64,000 nt of DNA from Arminella tubonensis (GCF_003240585.1 NZ_PCDP01000045.1:1-64000); one strand, 5' to 3'; numbered from the stretch's first letter, positions 1 through 9,002 are shown. Numbers and translations: made by a program. Notes: generated by a model from the letters alone, not told the origin.

Positions 1-58
1 GCCACCGCGCGATCTTGCGGCGTTCATCCATGTCGATCTGGGAGTAGGTGCGTTTCAT
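1..58 (-). CDS. IS30-family transposase, N-terminal fragment (cut by window edge)
   Basis: Nineteen codons are visible from an ATG at 58-56. They encode MKRTYSQIDMDERRKIARW, the typical start of an IS30-family transposase (a Y-[ST]-Q-[IL]-x-x-x-E/D-E-R-R-x-I helix-turn-helix opening). An AAGGAA ribosome binding site lies just upstream of the ATG. The DDE catalytic part would lie to the left of the window, so it cannot be told whether the element is intact. Confidence 0.7.
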   Translation of the reverse strand, partial: MKRTYSQIDMDERRKIARW

Positions 59-122
59 GTCATGTTCCTTGCAAGCGATAAGCCGCTGTTATCTATCGCA
101 AGTCGCACTTCATCCTTGAACC
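1..122 (-). mobile_element. Terminal part of an IS30-family insertion sequence
   Basis: The left edge cuts through the start of a transposase gene that reads leftward. To its right lies a candidate terminal inverted repeat: read on the minus strand from about position 120, the sequence begins TTCAAGGATGAAGTGCGACT. The other end of the element and the target duplication lie outside the window, so the exact boundary is a guess. Family placement rests on the transposase N-terminus. Confidence 0.5.
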
Positions 123-242
123 CACCCGGCTACAAATAAAGATCACATAAGATAGATTATGGAACTAAAACCACGTCAGAGTGAAAGATAAGTCATTGAA
201 CGCGCTTATATATCGGCCTTCGCACTTCAGCGCGCCTCTCAA

Positions 243-1070
243 TTAAAGCGACCCGTCGTCCACCTCGAACTCCAACTGCATCTGATCGTAGGCTGGTTCG
301 ACATGGTCAGGTGTTTCGGCCATAACTGTGTCGTAGTCCAGCGGCGTATGCATGTGGGTCAGGATGGCGCGTTGCGGCTTGAGCCTCTCGATCCAGCCAA
401 GCGATTGCTCCAGCGACAGATGACTTGGATGGAAATGATATTGCAAGGCGTCGATGATCAGGATGTCGAGATCCTGCAGGTTGGCGATAGCTTCTGGTCC
501 GAAGTCGCTGATATCGCTGCAATATGCGAGATTACCGATTCGAAAGCCCAGCGAGCGGATGTCGCCATGCTGCTGGACATGGGGACGAATTGTGATCGGA
601 CCGCCTTTGCCGTCGATGACAAAAGGCTTCTGGATATCATCGAGTATGATCGCCCGCACGATCGGTGGATAGCTGCTGCCGGGTGGAGTTTCCAGGCAAT
701 AGCCGAAACCTTCTCGGATGCGATCCATCGTCGGCTGGTCGGCGTAAATCGGGATACGATCATGCGAGTTGTGAAAATAGCCGCGAAGATCGTCCATGCC
801 GTGAATGTGGTCCGCATGGGCGTGCGTATAGAGCACGGCATCGATGTCACTCACGCCAGCGCGGATCATCTGTTCTCGAAAATCCGGACCGGTGTCGATG
901 ACGACGGTCGTCAAGCCTCCATCAGGCGCAATCTGCTCGATGAGAAAGGCCGCACGGGTACGGCGATTTTTCGGATTCCTCGGGTCGCAGGCGCCCCAGT
1001 CTCCGGTGATCCTCGGCACGCCCGGAGACGATGAGCAGCCCAGGATAGTGAAACGCCTTCGATAGCTCAC
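243..1070 (-). CDS. MBL-fold metallohydrolase, PhnP-like
   Basis: A metallo-beta-lactamase-fold hydrolase of about 275 residues. The metal-binding signature THAHADHIHG is clear, further histidines follow (QHGD, and THMH near the C-terminus), and the N-terminus reads FTILGCSSSPGVPR. This matches the phosphoribosyl 1,2-cyclic phosphate phosphodiesterase-like branch, but there is no phn cluster here, so the substrate is unknown. The start is taken as GTG at 1070, four bases after the tatD stop, because the family begins at the SYRRRFTILG stretch; a longer reading frame runs back into tatD. It is the last gene of the metG-tatD-MBL run and probably translationally coupled to tatD. Confidence 0.85.
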   Translation of the reverse strand: MSYRRRFTILGCSSSPGVPRITGDWGACDPRNPKNRRTRAAFLIEQIAPDGGLTTVVIDTGPDFREQMIRAGVSDIDAVLYTHAHADHIHGMDDLRGYFHNSHDRIPIYADQPTMDRIREGFGYCLETPPGSSYPPIVRAIILDDIQKPFVIDGKGGPITIRPHVQQHGDIRSLGFRIGNLAYCSDISDFGPEAIANLQDLDILIIDALQYHFHPSHLSLEQSLGWIERLKPQRAILTHMHTPLDYDTVMAETPDHVEPAYDQMQLEFEVDDGSL

Positions 1071-1074
1071 GCCG

Positions 1075-1854
1075 TCAGACCCTCGGCATCTTGGAGAAGA
1101 TACGAAACGCGTTTTCCGTGGTGATATCGGCGATCTCATCGACACTCACGCCGAGCGTCTCGGCCAAGACTTCCGCCGTGTTGACAACGTAGGACGGCTC
1201 GTTGCGTTTGCCGCGCCAACGTTTCGGCGCAAGGTACGGAGCATCTGTCTCGACCAGCAGGCGATCATACGGGATCGTCTTGGCAATCGCGCGCAATTCC
1301 TCGGATTTCGGGAAGGTCAGGATGCCGGAAAAGGACACGTAGCCGCCAAGTTCGACGCCTGTCCGGGCGAGGTCGGGGCCCGACGAAAAACAATGGAGGA
1401 TGAAAGGGAAGGCCCCCTTCCCTGTTTCCTGGGTCAGAATATCGGACATGTCGTCATCAGCGCTGCGGCTGTGGATCACCAACGGAAGTCCGGTTTCGCG
1501 CGCGGCTGCAATATGTCTGAGCAAGCCGGTTTTCTGGTCTTCCGGCTTCACTGTGTCATAGAAATAGTCGAGCCCCGCCTCGCCGATTGCCACGACCTTT
1601 TCGTGCCGCGACAGCCGCACCAGGTCCTCGACTTCGATATCGAGCTCCTCGTCCGCGTTGTTCGGATGTGTTCCGACGGAACAGAACACAGACGGATATG
1701 CTCTTGTGATCTCCAGCAGTTCGTCCAACTTCTTGACCCGGGTCGAGATGGTCACCATCTGTCGGACGCCGACAGCGTGAGCGCGTGCCACGATTGCGTC
1801 GCGCTCCTCGGCAAAGTCGGCAAAGTCGAGGTGGCAGTGGGTGTCGATCAACAT
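1075..1854 (-). CDS. tatD: TatD family metal-dependent deoxyribonuclease
   Basis: A TIM-barrel metallohydrolase of 259 residues, the usual size for TatD/YcfH. It starts MLIDTHCHLDFADF with the metal-binding HCH motif, carries GEAGLDY, and ends with the VETDAPYLAP motif that holds a metal-ligand aspartate. The ATG at 1854 puts the first histidines at the very N-terminus as in the family; the upstream extension overlaps metG. It lies 10 bases after the metG stop and 4 bases before the MBL gene, so the three are almost certainly one transcript. TatD proteins are 3'-5' DNA exonucleases in DNA repair or quality control; the physiological role here is not shown by sequence. Confidence 0.93.
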   Translation of the reverse strand: MLIDTHCHLDFADFAEERDAIVARAHAVGVRQMVTISTRVKKLDELLEITRAYPSVFCSVGTHPNNADEELDIEVEDLVRLSRHEKVVAIGEAGLDYFYDTVKPEDQKTGLLRHIAAARETGLPLVIHSRSADDDMSDILTQETGKGAFPFILHCFSSGPDLARTGVELGGYVSFSGILTFPKSEELRAIAKTIPYDRLLVETDAPYLAPKRWRGKRNEPSYVVNTAEVLAETLGVSVDEIADITTENAFRIFSKMPRV

Positions 1855-1864
1855 TGACGAAACC

Positions 1865-3415
1865 TCAGGCTTCCGGCGCCACATAGCGAGGGAATACAGG
1901 CTTCGGCGCTTCGAGCGGTGTCCCTGCGACGAGGCGACCGGCCTCGCCAAGCGCAGCGAAATCACGCTTGTCGGCAGGTGCAGCGACCAGATCGAGCAGT
2001 TTTTCGGCCGAGCTGGGAACGAACGGCTGCATCAGGATTGCAATCTGGCGCACGACTTCGGCCGTGACATAGAGCACGGTTCCCATGCGGGCTGGATCGG
2101 TCTTCTTAAGCGCCCAGGGCTCCTGGCCCGCGAAATAGCGGTCGGTCTCGGAGACAACCGCTATGATGGAGGCAAGGGCGCGGTGGATCATCTGCTTGCC
2201 CATGTCGTCGCGCGTGGTTTCGAGCAGCGCATCGGCCGCAGCGAGCATCGCCTTGTCCTCGTCGGTCAGCGGTCCGCATTCAGGAATCTTGCCGTCGCAG
2301 TTCTTGACGATCATCGACAGCGAACGGCTGGCGAGATTGCCGATGCCATTGGCGAGATCGGAGTTGATGCGCGTGCCGATCGCCTCTTCGCTGTAGCTTC
2401 CGTCCTGTCCGAAGGAGACTTCACGCAGGAAGAAGTAGCGCACAGGATCGACGCCGAAATGATTGACGAGATCGACAGGGTCGACGACGTTGCCGACGGA
2501 TTTCGACATCTTCTCGCCCTTGTTGAGAAGGAAGCCGTGGGCAAAGACCCGCTTCGGCAGCGGCAGCTTTGCCGACATCAGGAAAGCCGGCCAGTAGACC
2601 GCGTGGAAGCGAATGATGTCCTTGCCGATGATATGCACATTGGCCGGCCAGAACTTGGCGCGCGGACCGTTCCGATCCTCTAGGTAGCCGGTAGCCGTCA
2701 GGTAGTTGGTGAGCGCATCGACCCAGACATACATCACATGCGCCGGGTCGTTCGGCACCTTGATGCCCCAGTCGAATGTCGTGCGCGAAATGGACAGGTC
2801 GCGAAGCCCCGATTTGACGAAAGAGACCACTTCGTTGCGACGCTCGGAAGGCCCGACGAAATCCGGATCGTCTTCGTAAAGCGCCAGAAGCTTGTCCTGA
2901 TAGTTGGAAAGCCGGAAGAAATAGCTCTCCTCCTGCACCCACTCGACCGGCGTGCCCTGTGGTCCGTAGCGAACGCCATCGGCGCGCAGTTCGGTCTCGT
3001 TCTCCTGATAATAGGCCTCGTCGCGCACCGCGTACCAGCCCGCGTAGGAGTCCTTGTAGATGTCGCCATTCTCGGCCATCAGGTTCCATATATCGCGCGA
3101 GGTCTCGTGGTGACGTTCCTCCGTGGTGCGGATGAAATCATCATTCGATGCATTCAGAAGCTTGCCCATCGCGCGAAATTCGCTGGAGTTTCTGTCGGCG
3201 AGTTGCTGCGGAGTTATGCCTTCGGCGCGCGCCGTCTGCTGCATCTTCTGGCCATGCTCGTCCGTTCCGGTGAGGAAGAATACCTCCCGTCCATCGAGCC
3301 GCTGGTAACGCGCCATGGCATCGGTCGCGATCAATTCGTAGGCGTGGCCGATATGCGGCTTGCCGTTCGGATAGGAGATCGCGGTCGTGATGTAAAACGG
3401 AGAGTTGTCTTTCAT
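1865..3415 (-). CDS. metG: Methionyl-tRNA synthetase
   Basis: Class I aminoacyl-tRNA synthetase of 516 residues that charges tRNA-Met. The HIGH motif is seen in NGKPHIGHAYELIATD near the N-terminus and KMSKS in GEKMSKSVGNVVDP. The length and absence of a C-terminal EMAP/tRNA-binding domain fit the shorter MetG2 form common in alphaproteobacteria. The ATG at 3415 (MKDNSPFYITT) is chosen because the catalytic fold begins there; an ATG three codons upstream is possible. No strong Shine-Dalgarno is visible. It is first of the metG-tatD-MBL group, separated by 123 bases from holB. Confidence 0.96.
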   Translation of the reverse strand: MKDNSPFYITTAISYPNGKPHIGHAYELIATDAMARYQRLDGREVFFLTGTDEHGQKMQQTARAEGITPQQLADRNSSEFRAMGKLLNASNDDFIRTTEERHHETSRDIWNLMAENGDIYKDSYAGWYAVRDEAYYQENETELRADGVRYGPQGTPVEWVQEESYFFRLSNYQDKLLALYEDDPDFVGPSERRNEVVSFVKSGLRDLSISRTTFDWGIKVPNDPAHVMYVWVDALTNYLTATGYLEDRNGPRAKFWPANVHIIGKDIIRFHAVYWPAFLMSAKLPLPKRVFAHGFLLNKGEKMSKSVGNVVDPVDLVNHFGVDPVRYFFLREVSFGQDGSYSEEAIGTRINSDLANGIGNLASRSLSMIVKNCDGKIPECGPLTDEDKAMLAAADALLETTRDDMGKQMIHRALASIIAVVSETDRYFAGQEPWALKKTDPARMGTVLYVTAEVVRQIAILMQPFVPSSAEKLLDLVAAPADKRDFAALGEAGRLVAGTPLEAPKPVFPRYVAPEA

Positions 3416-3538
3416 AAGCGGCATCGAGCCCGTCTTGTTATTTTGATAAATTTGTCTGTGGCTATTAACGCAAGTTGCAGCGCAGCGAAACACTAAGTTT
3501 CGCAGGCTCGGTGTGTGTGCAGCGGGCACTGGCTGTTC

Positions 3539-4573
3539 TTAGGACAATTGCTGCTTCAATTCTCCGAGCACTGTCAAGATAGTCTGCTTTCGGTCGAGAT
3601 TGTAGGCCTGGGATACGGTCAGCCGTTCGGTGACCTCGGAATAAAGTCTCGCCATCCTTTCGGCAGCAACCACGTGCCCCTCAATGGCGGCGGCCCTCGC
3701 CCGGCCCATTATGTCGTCACCGAGATGCGAAACGAAGAAGCTGAAGATCGTCTCGCTGTCTTTGGCCGACAGCGCGTCGGCCAGCCTGTGCATGGCCTTG
3801 CGCGCCGTTGGGCCTTCCGAGGCAATCACCTGCTGGTAGGCAGCGATGATGTCGCCGCCGCCATAGTTCAGCAATTTCAGCGCTTCGCTGACGCTGCCCT
3901 TCGCTTCCGTGAGCAACGCTGCGGTCTGTCCCTCGCCGGCGGCAATGCCGAGGTTTGAAAGAGCGCTCCCGAGCGCCTGGTCGTCGAGCGGTGCCAATCT
4001 CAACGGCAGGCAGCGCGAACGGATCGTCGGCAGCAATTTCCCGGGGGCGTGCGAAAGCACGAGGAAGAGTGCCCTCTTCGGCGGCTCCTCCAGGATTTTC
4101 AGAATTGCATTTGCCGCACTCCGGTTCATATCGTCGGCAGGATCGATGATGACGATGCGCCAATTGCCGGTCCCTGATGTCTGGGAGAAGAATTTGCCCG
4201 CCCGGCGAACCTCGTCGACCGTGATGGCCGATTTCACCTTTCCGGTCTTCTCGTCGGTCGGCCGGGCCAGATGCAGCAAATTGTGCGAAGCGCCGGAAGC
4301 GATCTGGCGGCTGACGGCGGAAGCGGGGTTCGGGTCCGCCATGCGCTCGGGCGCTGTCGCGGGCTCCGGGTTTGAAAGGACGTAATTTGCAAAGCGAAAC
4401 GCAAGCGTCGCCTTCCCTACGCCCTCCGGCCCCTCGATCAGCACCGCGTGGTGGCCCTTTCCCGAGCGATAGGAATGCGCGAGAAACTCCTCGGCAGCCT
4501 CATGGCCGAAGAGTCGGGTATTCTCCGTCGGAGGTATCGCACCATCGAGAACGCCGGACCGCTCCTCGCTCAT
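3539..4573 (-). CDS. holB: DNA polymerase III delta' subunit
   Basis: Clamp-loader AAA+ protein of 344 residues. It shows a P-loop (EGPEGVGKATLAFRFA), the sensor/Walker-B-like stretch VIIDPADDMNRSAANAILKILEEPP, and the SRC motif (IRSRCLPL) that delivers the arginine finger to the neighbouring subunit. The start ATG at 4573 overlaps the tmk stop as ATGA, the usual tmk-holB arrangement, and implies translational coupling. Confidence 0.93.
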   Translation of the reverse strand: MSEERSGVLDGAIPPTENTRLFGHEAAEEFLAHSYRSGKGHHAVLIEGPEGVGKATLAFRFANYVLSNPEPATAPERMADPNPASAVSRQIASGASHNLLHLARPTDEKTGKVKSAITVDEVRRAGKFFSQTSGTGNWRIVIIDPADDMNRSAANAILKILEEPPKRALFLVLSHAPGKLLPTIRSRCLPLRLAPLDDQALGSALSNLGIAAGEGQTAALLTEAKGSVSEALKLLNYGGGDIIAAYQQVIASEGPTARKAMHRLADALSAKDSETIFSFFVSHLGDDIMGRARAAAIEGHVVAAERMARLYSEVTERLTVSQAYNLDRKQTILTVLGELKQQLS

Positions 4574-5262
4574 CGTGCCGGTTCCGGACTGCTGAGCTGC
4601 TTCTCGATACGCGGCCCCAGCAATTGCCCGACGATTGAAAGAACTTCCTCGGCAATCACATCTTCCGCCCGCAGCGCGTTGACCACATGGCAACGGGCCG
4701 GGTCATGGGCAGCAATATCAAGGAAAGCCTCACGGCGTTTCTCCTGAGTTTCCATTTCTTCTTTCTCGAAACGATCCGGCTCGGCACTCGCCGAAATGGC
4801 TACTCCACGCTTACGGGCTCGTTCCAGACCAACGCTCGCGGGGAGATCAAGGATCAGCGTGCAGTCTGGCACTACCCCGTTCACCGCGATACGCTGCAAT
4901 GCCTCCACGAATTCCGGCTCGAGATTGCCCGTCACTCCCTGGTAGACACGCGAGGAATCCATGAAACGGTCGCAGAGCACGACTTTACCCGCGGCAAGCG
5001 CCGGACGGATCACCTCTTCGACGTGATCGTTTCGCGCTGCGGCGAACAGGATTGCCTCCATCCGCGTTCCGAACTGCTCGGCGGCCCCCGACAGAAGCAC
5101 GTGGCGGACGGCCTCAGCCCCGGGTGAACCGCCCGGTTCCCGTGTCATCAGAACGTCGTTGCCGCGTTGGCGCAGCGCTTCCGCCAGCCGGCGAATCTGG
5201 GTGGATTTTCCGGCCCCTTCCCCGCCCTCGAAGCTTACGAACAATCCGTTTCCGTTCGACAA
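4570..5262 (-). CDS. tmk: Thymidylate kinase
   Basis: dTMP kinase of 230 residues that converts dTMP to dTDP for DNA synthesis. The P-loop FEGGEGAGKSTQ is at the N-terminus, followed by TREPGG and the CDRFMDSSRVYQG segment that contacts dTMP. The frame opens with a TTG codon at 5262; an AGGA lies nine bases upstream and no ATG is available in frame nearby, so a TTG start is likely genuine. It overlaps holB by four bases. Confidence 0.94.
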   Translation of the reverse strand: MSNGNGLFVSFEGGEGAGKSTQIRRLAEALRQRGNDVLMTREPGGSPGAEAVRHVLLSGAAEQFGTRMEAILFAAARNDHVEEVIRPALAAGKVVLCDRFMDSSRVYQGVTGNLEPEFVEALQRIAVNGVVPDCTLILDLPASVGLERARKRGVAISASAEPDRFEKEEMETQEKRREAFLDIAAHDPARCHVVNALRAEDVIAEEVLSIVGQLLGPRIEKQLSSPEPAR

Positions 5263-5416
5263 TGATCTGCGTCCTGCGCTGGCTTGCGCCGAAGCGCCCT
5301 GTGGCCCTGTTTATCGCAAGACGCGCGACGGCGAAACCACTGCCGCGACGAACTCAGGTTTTCTTTGATGGGCCTAAAGGGAAAATTCCGGACGCCCCGT
5401 CAACGATCGGCCCTCG

Positions 5417-6607
5417 TCAAGTGGCCGTCGGTGTATCCCAAAGCCAGGAGAACAGCATCGATTCGGACAACTCGATCAACGCATCGAACGCACGGCTGCC
5501 AAGCCCACCCCGGCCAACCGCCGTCTCTGTATACAGGGGCACCTCCCGCACCAGCCGCGCACCCGAAAATACCTTCAGAGTGCCCGCCTCGTATCCCCCT
5601 TCGACAGGGGCGGTCAGGGGCCAGCGATAGACGATCCGGGCGGCCAGCCGGTCCGGGTTGTTGACCGGAATATAGACATCGACGGGTGTCTTTGCGACGA
5701 GGCCGACATTCGACGAGGCTCCGCCATAAACGCTGGCCGCAGCAATGACCTCGCCGTCTGCAAAGACCCTCTGGCTACGAAAGTTGCTGAGACCCCATTC
5801 GAGAACCCGCTTGGCCTCCTCCGTCCGTTCCTTGTCCGAACCAAGACCGCCTAGCGCCAGAAACAGGCGCCTGCCGTTGCGCTCTACGGAAGCGACGATG
5901 GAGAACCCTTCCCCCTCGGCAAAGCCGGTGCCCAGCCCGTCGACGCCCATGCTCAGAGGCAGAAGCGGATTGCGATTGCGCTGGTAGATCTTGTTCCAGG
6001 TAAAGTCCGCCTGGCCGAAATATTTATAGAGATCGGGATGTTTCTGCTGCAGGTCCTGAGCCAGCGTCACCAGCTCCCGGACCGACACCTTGCTGTCGCC
6101 ATCGGGCAGGCCGGTCGAATTTGCAAAGATCGCCTTCGGCATGCCGATCTCGCGGGCATGCTGGGTCATCCTACGCGCGAATTCGGCCTCGCTGACCGAG
6201 ATGCCCTCGGCGACGATGATGCAGCCATCATTTGCTTGCTGGACAGCCACACCCTGAATGAGATCACCCACCCGGACACGCGACTTCAACGCTGCAAACA
6301 TGGTCGAAGCCCGGGACGGCGCCCCGCCCGTACGCCAGGCGTTTTCGGAGACGAGATATTCGGTATCCGGGCTGATTTCGCCGCGAGCGATGGCATCGAA
6401 GACCACATCCATCGTCATCAATTTGGCAAGCGAAGCCGGTGATATCGGCTTATCCTCACCCTTTGCCAGCAGGATCGTACCGGTGGAGGCCTCGATCATG
6501 AATGCCTGCGCGGCCTTCGTATCGAAGGCGGGCGGCGGCGTCTGGGCAAACGCAGAAACCCCTCCGACGATAACGAAGGAAACCATTAGAAGAAGGCGCT
6601 TCAGCAT
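5417..6607 (-). CDS. Serine-type D-Ala-D-Ala carboxypeptidase homologue (DacF/PBP6-like) with altered motifs
   Basis: Secreted or periplasmic penicillin-binding-protein-type carboxypeptidase of 396 residues. A signal peptide (MLKRLLLMVSFVIVGG...AFA) fixes the start at 6607. The nucleophile motif S59-L-A-K62 is intact. However, the second motif, normally S-x-N, reads Q124-A-N126, and the third, normally K-T-G, reads G226-T-G228 (VDGLGTGF). I read both from the bases. These residues support acylation and substrate binding in characterised relatives, so this paralogue may be weakly active, specialised, or structural. The C-terminal PBP5-like domain is present. It sits between rlpA and tmk. Confidence 0.88.
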   Translation of the reverse strand: MLKRLLLMVSFVIVGGVSAFAQTPPPAFDTKAAQAFMIEASTGTILLAKGEDKPISPASLAKLMTMDVVFDAIARGEISPDTEYLVSENAWRTGGAPSRASTMFAALKSRVRVGDLIQGVAVQQANDGCIIVAEGISVSEAEFARRMTQHAREIGMPKAIFANSTGLPDGDSKVSVRELVTLAQDLQQKHPDLYKYFGQADFTWNKIYQRNRNPLLPLSMGVDGLGTGFAEGEGFSIVASVERNGRRLFLALGGLGSDKERTEEAKRVLEWGLSNFRSQRVFADGEVIAAASVYGGASSNVGLVAKTPVDVYIPVNNPDRLAARIVYRWPLTAPVEGGYEAGTLKVFSGARLVREVPLYTETAVGRGGLGSRAFDALIELSESMLFSWLWDTPTAT

Positions 6608-6721
6608 GCCAGTCGCTACTCCGATCGAGCCTAGCGCCATATTAACGATGGCCGAAAAATCCGGCAAGGATTACCCGGTCGCTCCATTCAGTCACTTCGT
6701 GCGAACAGAGAAAATAATTGA

Positions 6722-7675
6722 TTAGAAGTCAGGCCGGTCGTGTGGAATAGGCCCGATTTCCGGTAGCACGACCAAGATCGACGGAGCCGTCGGCTGACCG
6801 CCGCTCCAGGTCATCGGCGGCAACTGGTTGACCGGCGGCGCGACAGGCGTCGACCCGGCATAGGCCATACTGGTGGCGGGCGCAGGATTGCGAGCCGGAA
6901 CAGGCGCCGCCGCCGGTATGAATGTCCTAGGCTGACGGGTGGGCGTCGGCGTGTAGGACGGCGGCAGCTGATCGGCCGAGATCTGCTTCGAATTGGAGGC
7001 AACCATCACACCGGTTGCGATCTGCGGGTTGAAACCCGGGAAGCGATCGCCTTTCTTGACATAGGATGACATCAGATAGGGCATGTCGTGCCCGTCGAGC
7101 GGCGCCCGCCCGACATACTGCACTCGAACATCACCGGTGCCGCTGTCCCTCAGGTCCAGCAGGTCTGCAGTCTTGTTCGAAAGGTCGATGATGCGGCCGG
7201 GATGGTACGGCCCGCGATCGTTGACGCGGACAACGACCGACGAACCGTTCTCGACGTTGGTGACGCGCGCATAGCTCGGGAGCGGAAAAGTCGGATGCGC
7301 AGCGGATAGGCTCAACTGGTCGTAAACCTCGCCATTGGCGGTCAGGCGTCCGTGAAATGCGGAACCATACCAGGAGGCGATGCCGATCTTGTTGTAGGAA
7401 TAGTCTTCCTTGGGGACATACCACTGGCCCTTCACCTGATAGGCATTGCCGACCATGTAGCGGCCGCCGCCCTTCGGGATATTATTGCCGGTGGCGACGC
7501 GGGGGCTTGCCTTCACGCCGTATTCCGCTTCGGAGAAGTATTCCTTGCCATGCGTGCGTTTCGCCGGCGCCGGGGCGTGGGTTGTCCCGCATGCAGTCAC
7601 GGTCGCGCACATGAGCGATATACCCAGCCATCGCAGACCTGTCGCGTATGTCCCCGCACCATTTTCGAACTTCAT
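6722..7675 (-). CDS. rlpA: RlpA-like septal ring lytic transglycosylase, lipoprotein
   Basis: A 317-residue lipoprotein. The N-terminal signal ends in a lipobox-like CATVTAC. The central double-psi beta-barrel holds the family motifs: IASWYGSAFHGRLTANGE with the catalytic-type glutamate, and VRVNDRGPYHPGRIIDLS with the aspartate used by Pseudomonas RlpA. The C-terminal third is Pro/Ala-rich low complexity, and no SPOR domain is apparent, unlike enterobacterial RlpA. It likely cleaves denuded glycan strands at division. Its neighbour is another peptidoglycan gene. Confidence 0.9.
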   Translation of the reverse strand: MKFENGAGTYATGLRWLGISLMCATVTACGTTHAPAPAKRTHGKEYFSEAEYGVKASPRVATGNNIPKGGGRYMVGNAYQVKGQWYVPKEDYSYNKIGIASWYGSAFHGRLTANGEVYDQLSLSAAHPTFPLPSYARVTNVENGSSVVVRVNDRGPYHPGRIIDLSNKTADLLDLRDSGTGDVRVQYVGRAPLDGHDMPYLMSSYVKKGDRFPGFNPQIATGVMVASNSKQISADQLPPSYTPTPTRQPRTFIPAAAPVPARNPAPATSMAYAGSTPVAPPVNQLPPMTWSGGQPTAPSILVVLPEIGPIPHDRPDF

Positions 7676-8005
7676 GTGTCTATACGCCGTTACTGATAGT
7701 GAACATGGTTAAGAAGAATGCGAACATCTTCCCGAGCCAGATTCCGCATACGCCTCAACCACCTAACGGGGCTTTAATCATGATTGCATCTTGCCGAAAT
7801 TACGAAGCAATTTGCCAAAGTAGGAACAATTCTAACGATTATGGTTAACGCATCCCTTCCCGACTAGCCCGCCAACCAGGCAGACGTTAACAGTCGGGGA
7901 TTTTCGCAGGCGCTTGTCGATGGGCGCGGCCGACCCAAAAAAGTCCGCGAGAACGGCCAAGACGGCCTTGCCACAAGGGCGCCGTTTGGGTCATAAGGCC
8001 GTCAC
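7676..8005. other. Intergenic region between rlpA and tRNA-Ser
   Basis: About 330 bases without a convincing open frame. It should hold the rlpA promoter (leftward) and the tRNA promoter (rightward). The most visible structure is the inverted repeat at 7932-7992, listed separately. Confidence 0.6.
7932..7992. repeat. 8-bp inverted repeat upstream of tRNA-Ser
   Basis: GACCCAAA at 7932-7939 is repeated in inverse orientation as TTTGGGTC at 7985-7992, with GGCC words just outside both arms and a second small inverted pair of GGCC inside. It ends 13 bases before the tRNA. It could be a leader structure or a protein site. Confidence 0.4.
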
Positions 8006-8095
8006 GGAAGAGTGTCCGAGTGGTTTAAGGAACCGGTCTTGAAAACCGGCGTGCGGGAAACCGTACCGTGGGTTCGAATCCCACCTCTTCCGCCA
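8006..8095 (+). tRNA. tRNA-Ser (anticodon UGA)
   Basis: A class II tRNA with long variable arm. Acceptor arm GGAAGAG (8006-8012) pairs with CTCTTCC (8085-8091), discriminator G, and encoded CCA at 8093-8095. The anticodon stem CCGGT/ACCGG encloses the loop CTTGAAA with TGA at 8040-8042. The T-arm GGGTTCGAATCCC is canonical. It reads UCA and other UCN serine codons. Confidence 0.97.
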
Positions 8096-8197
8096 TCCGA
8101 TTTTCAATTGGAGGCCTTCGGTTTGCCGTGCTTCCCAGCGGTTGCACGATCGCAAATGGCCGCCGCGGGCTGTCATTGGATTAGCTTGGAGAATGTA

Positions 8198-8437
8198 ATG
8201 GCTGCGCGCGATCGATTCTCAAAGAAGATCACCTGCCCCCAATGTGGAAATAGTGGCTTTGCTGAAGCCTCGGAAGACGAACATCGTGTTCGAAAACATC
8301 CGGGCTTCGCAGTCGACACGATGCCCAAGGGCTTCTTCGAGCAGCGTTCGTCAAACTTTCAGGAGAGCTACGTCATCCGCTGCCAATGCGGCCGCAAGTT
8401 CCCGTTTAGATCGATCACCGAACCCGCCCATACCTGA
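8198..8437 (+). CDS. Small zinc-ribbon-like protein of unknown function
   Basis: A 79-residue protein with two cysteine pairs, CPQC near residue 11 and CQC near the C-terminus, spaced as in a zinc ribbon. The frame continues back through the tRNA, but the ATG at 8198 is preceded by TTGGAG and starts after the tRNA, so this start is preferred. I do not recognise the family; function is unknown. Confidence 0.65.
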   Translation: MAARDRFSKKITCPQCGNSGFAEASEDEHRVRKHPGFAVDTMPKGFFEQRSSNFQESYVIRCQCGRKFPFRSITEPAHT

Positions 8438-8504
8438 CCCGCGCACAACTCCGGGCGCGGGCGTTTCGCATTCAGCGCGCAACACGGCGCAGGATTGACG
8501 ACAG

Positions 8505-8816
8505 TTATTCTTCGTCGTCCGTATCGTCAGCCGGATCCGAGACCGGCACCAGAAAGACGACGAACTCATCGTCGGCTTCTTTTGGCAGATCCTCGTCGAA
8601 CTCGTAGGCCTGGTCGACTTCGCGCTGTTCTTCGGCCGTGGCATCTCTGAGATTGAGGGTAGCAAGACCATCCCACAGCGGCTTTCCGTCCGACAGCATG
8701 ACAGTCAGGTCTTCACGGAAGTCTTCAGCCTCGAAGAAATGCTCTGCATCTTCCTGATCTTCCGAGCGAAAGCATGCGATCGGTCGTCCACCGATTTCGA
8801 CAGTAAAATACTTCAT
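8505..8816 (-). CDS. Acidic hypothetical protein
   Basis: 103 residues beginning MKYFTVEIGGRPIACFR, strongly acidic, with a C-terminal DPADDTDDEE tail. The ATG at 8816 has a good GAGGAA site eight bases upstream. No signal peptide, membrane segment or known catalytic motif is visible. The reading frame extends upstream but that part has no ribosome binding site. Function unknown. Confidence 0.7.
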   Translation of the reverse strand: MKYFTVEIGGRPIACFRSEDQEDAEHFFEAEDFREDLTVMLSDGKPLWDGLATLNLRDATAEEQREVDQAYEFDEDLPKEADDEFVVFLVPVSDPADDTDDEE

Positions 8817-9002
8817 GTTTTCTTCCTCGCGTGAATTGGTGGCGCTCGGCCCGTTAGCTCCGGCGTGCGTCTGTTCAACCGCAAACGGGGAGTTTGTCAA
8901 CCTGTCGATGGCCCGTTTGGAGTGCTCGATCTGCTTCGGAGCGGTAGTTTCCGGGGTCAGTGGCTCCCACAGGATGGCGATCCGACCACGTTCAAAAGGG
9001 CA

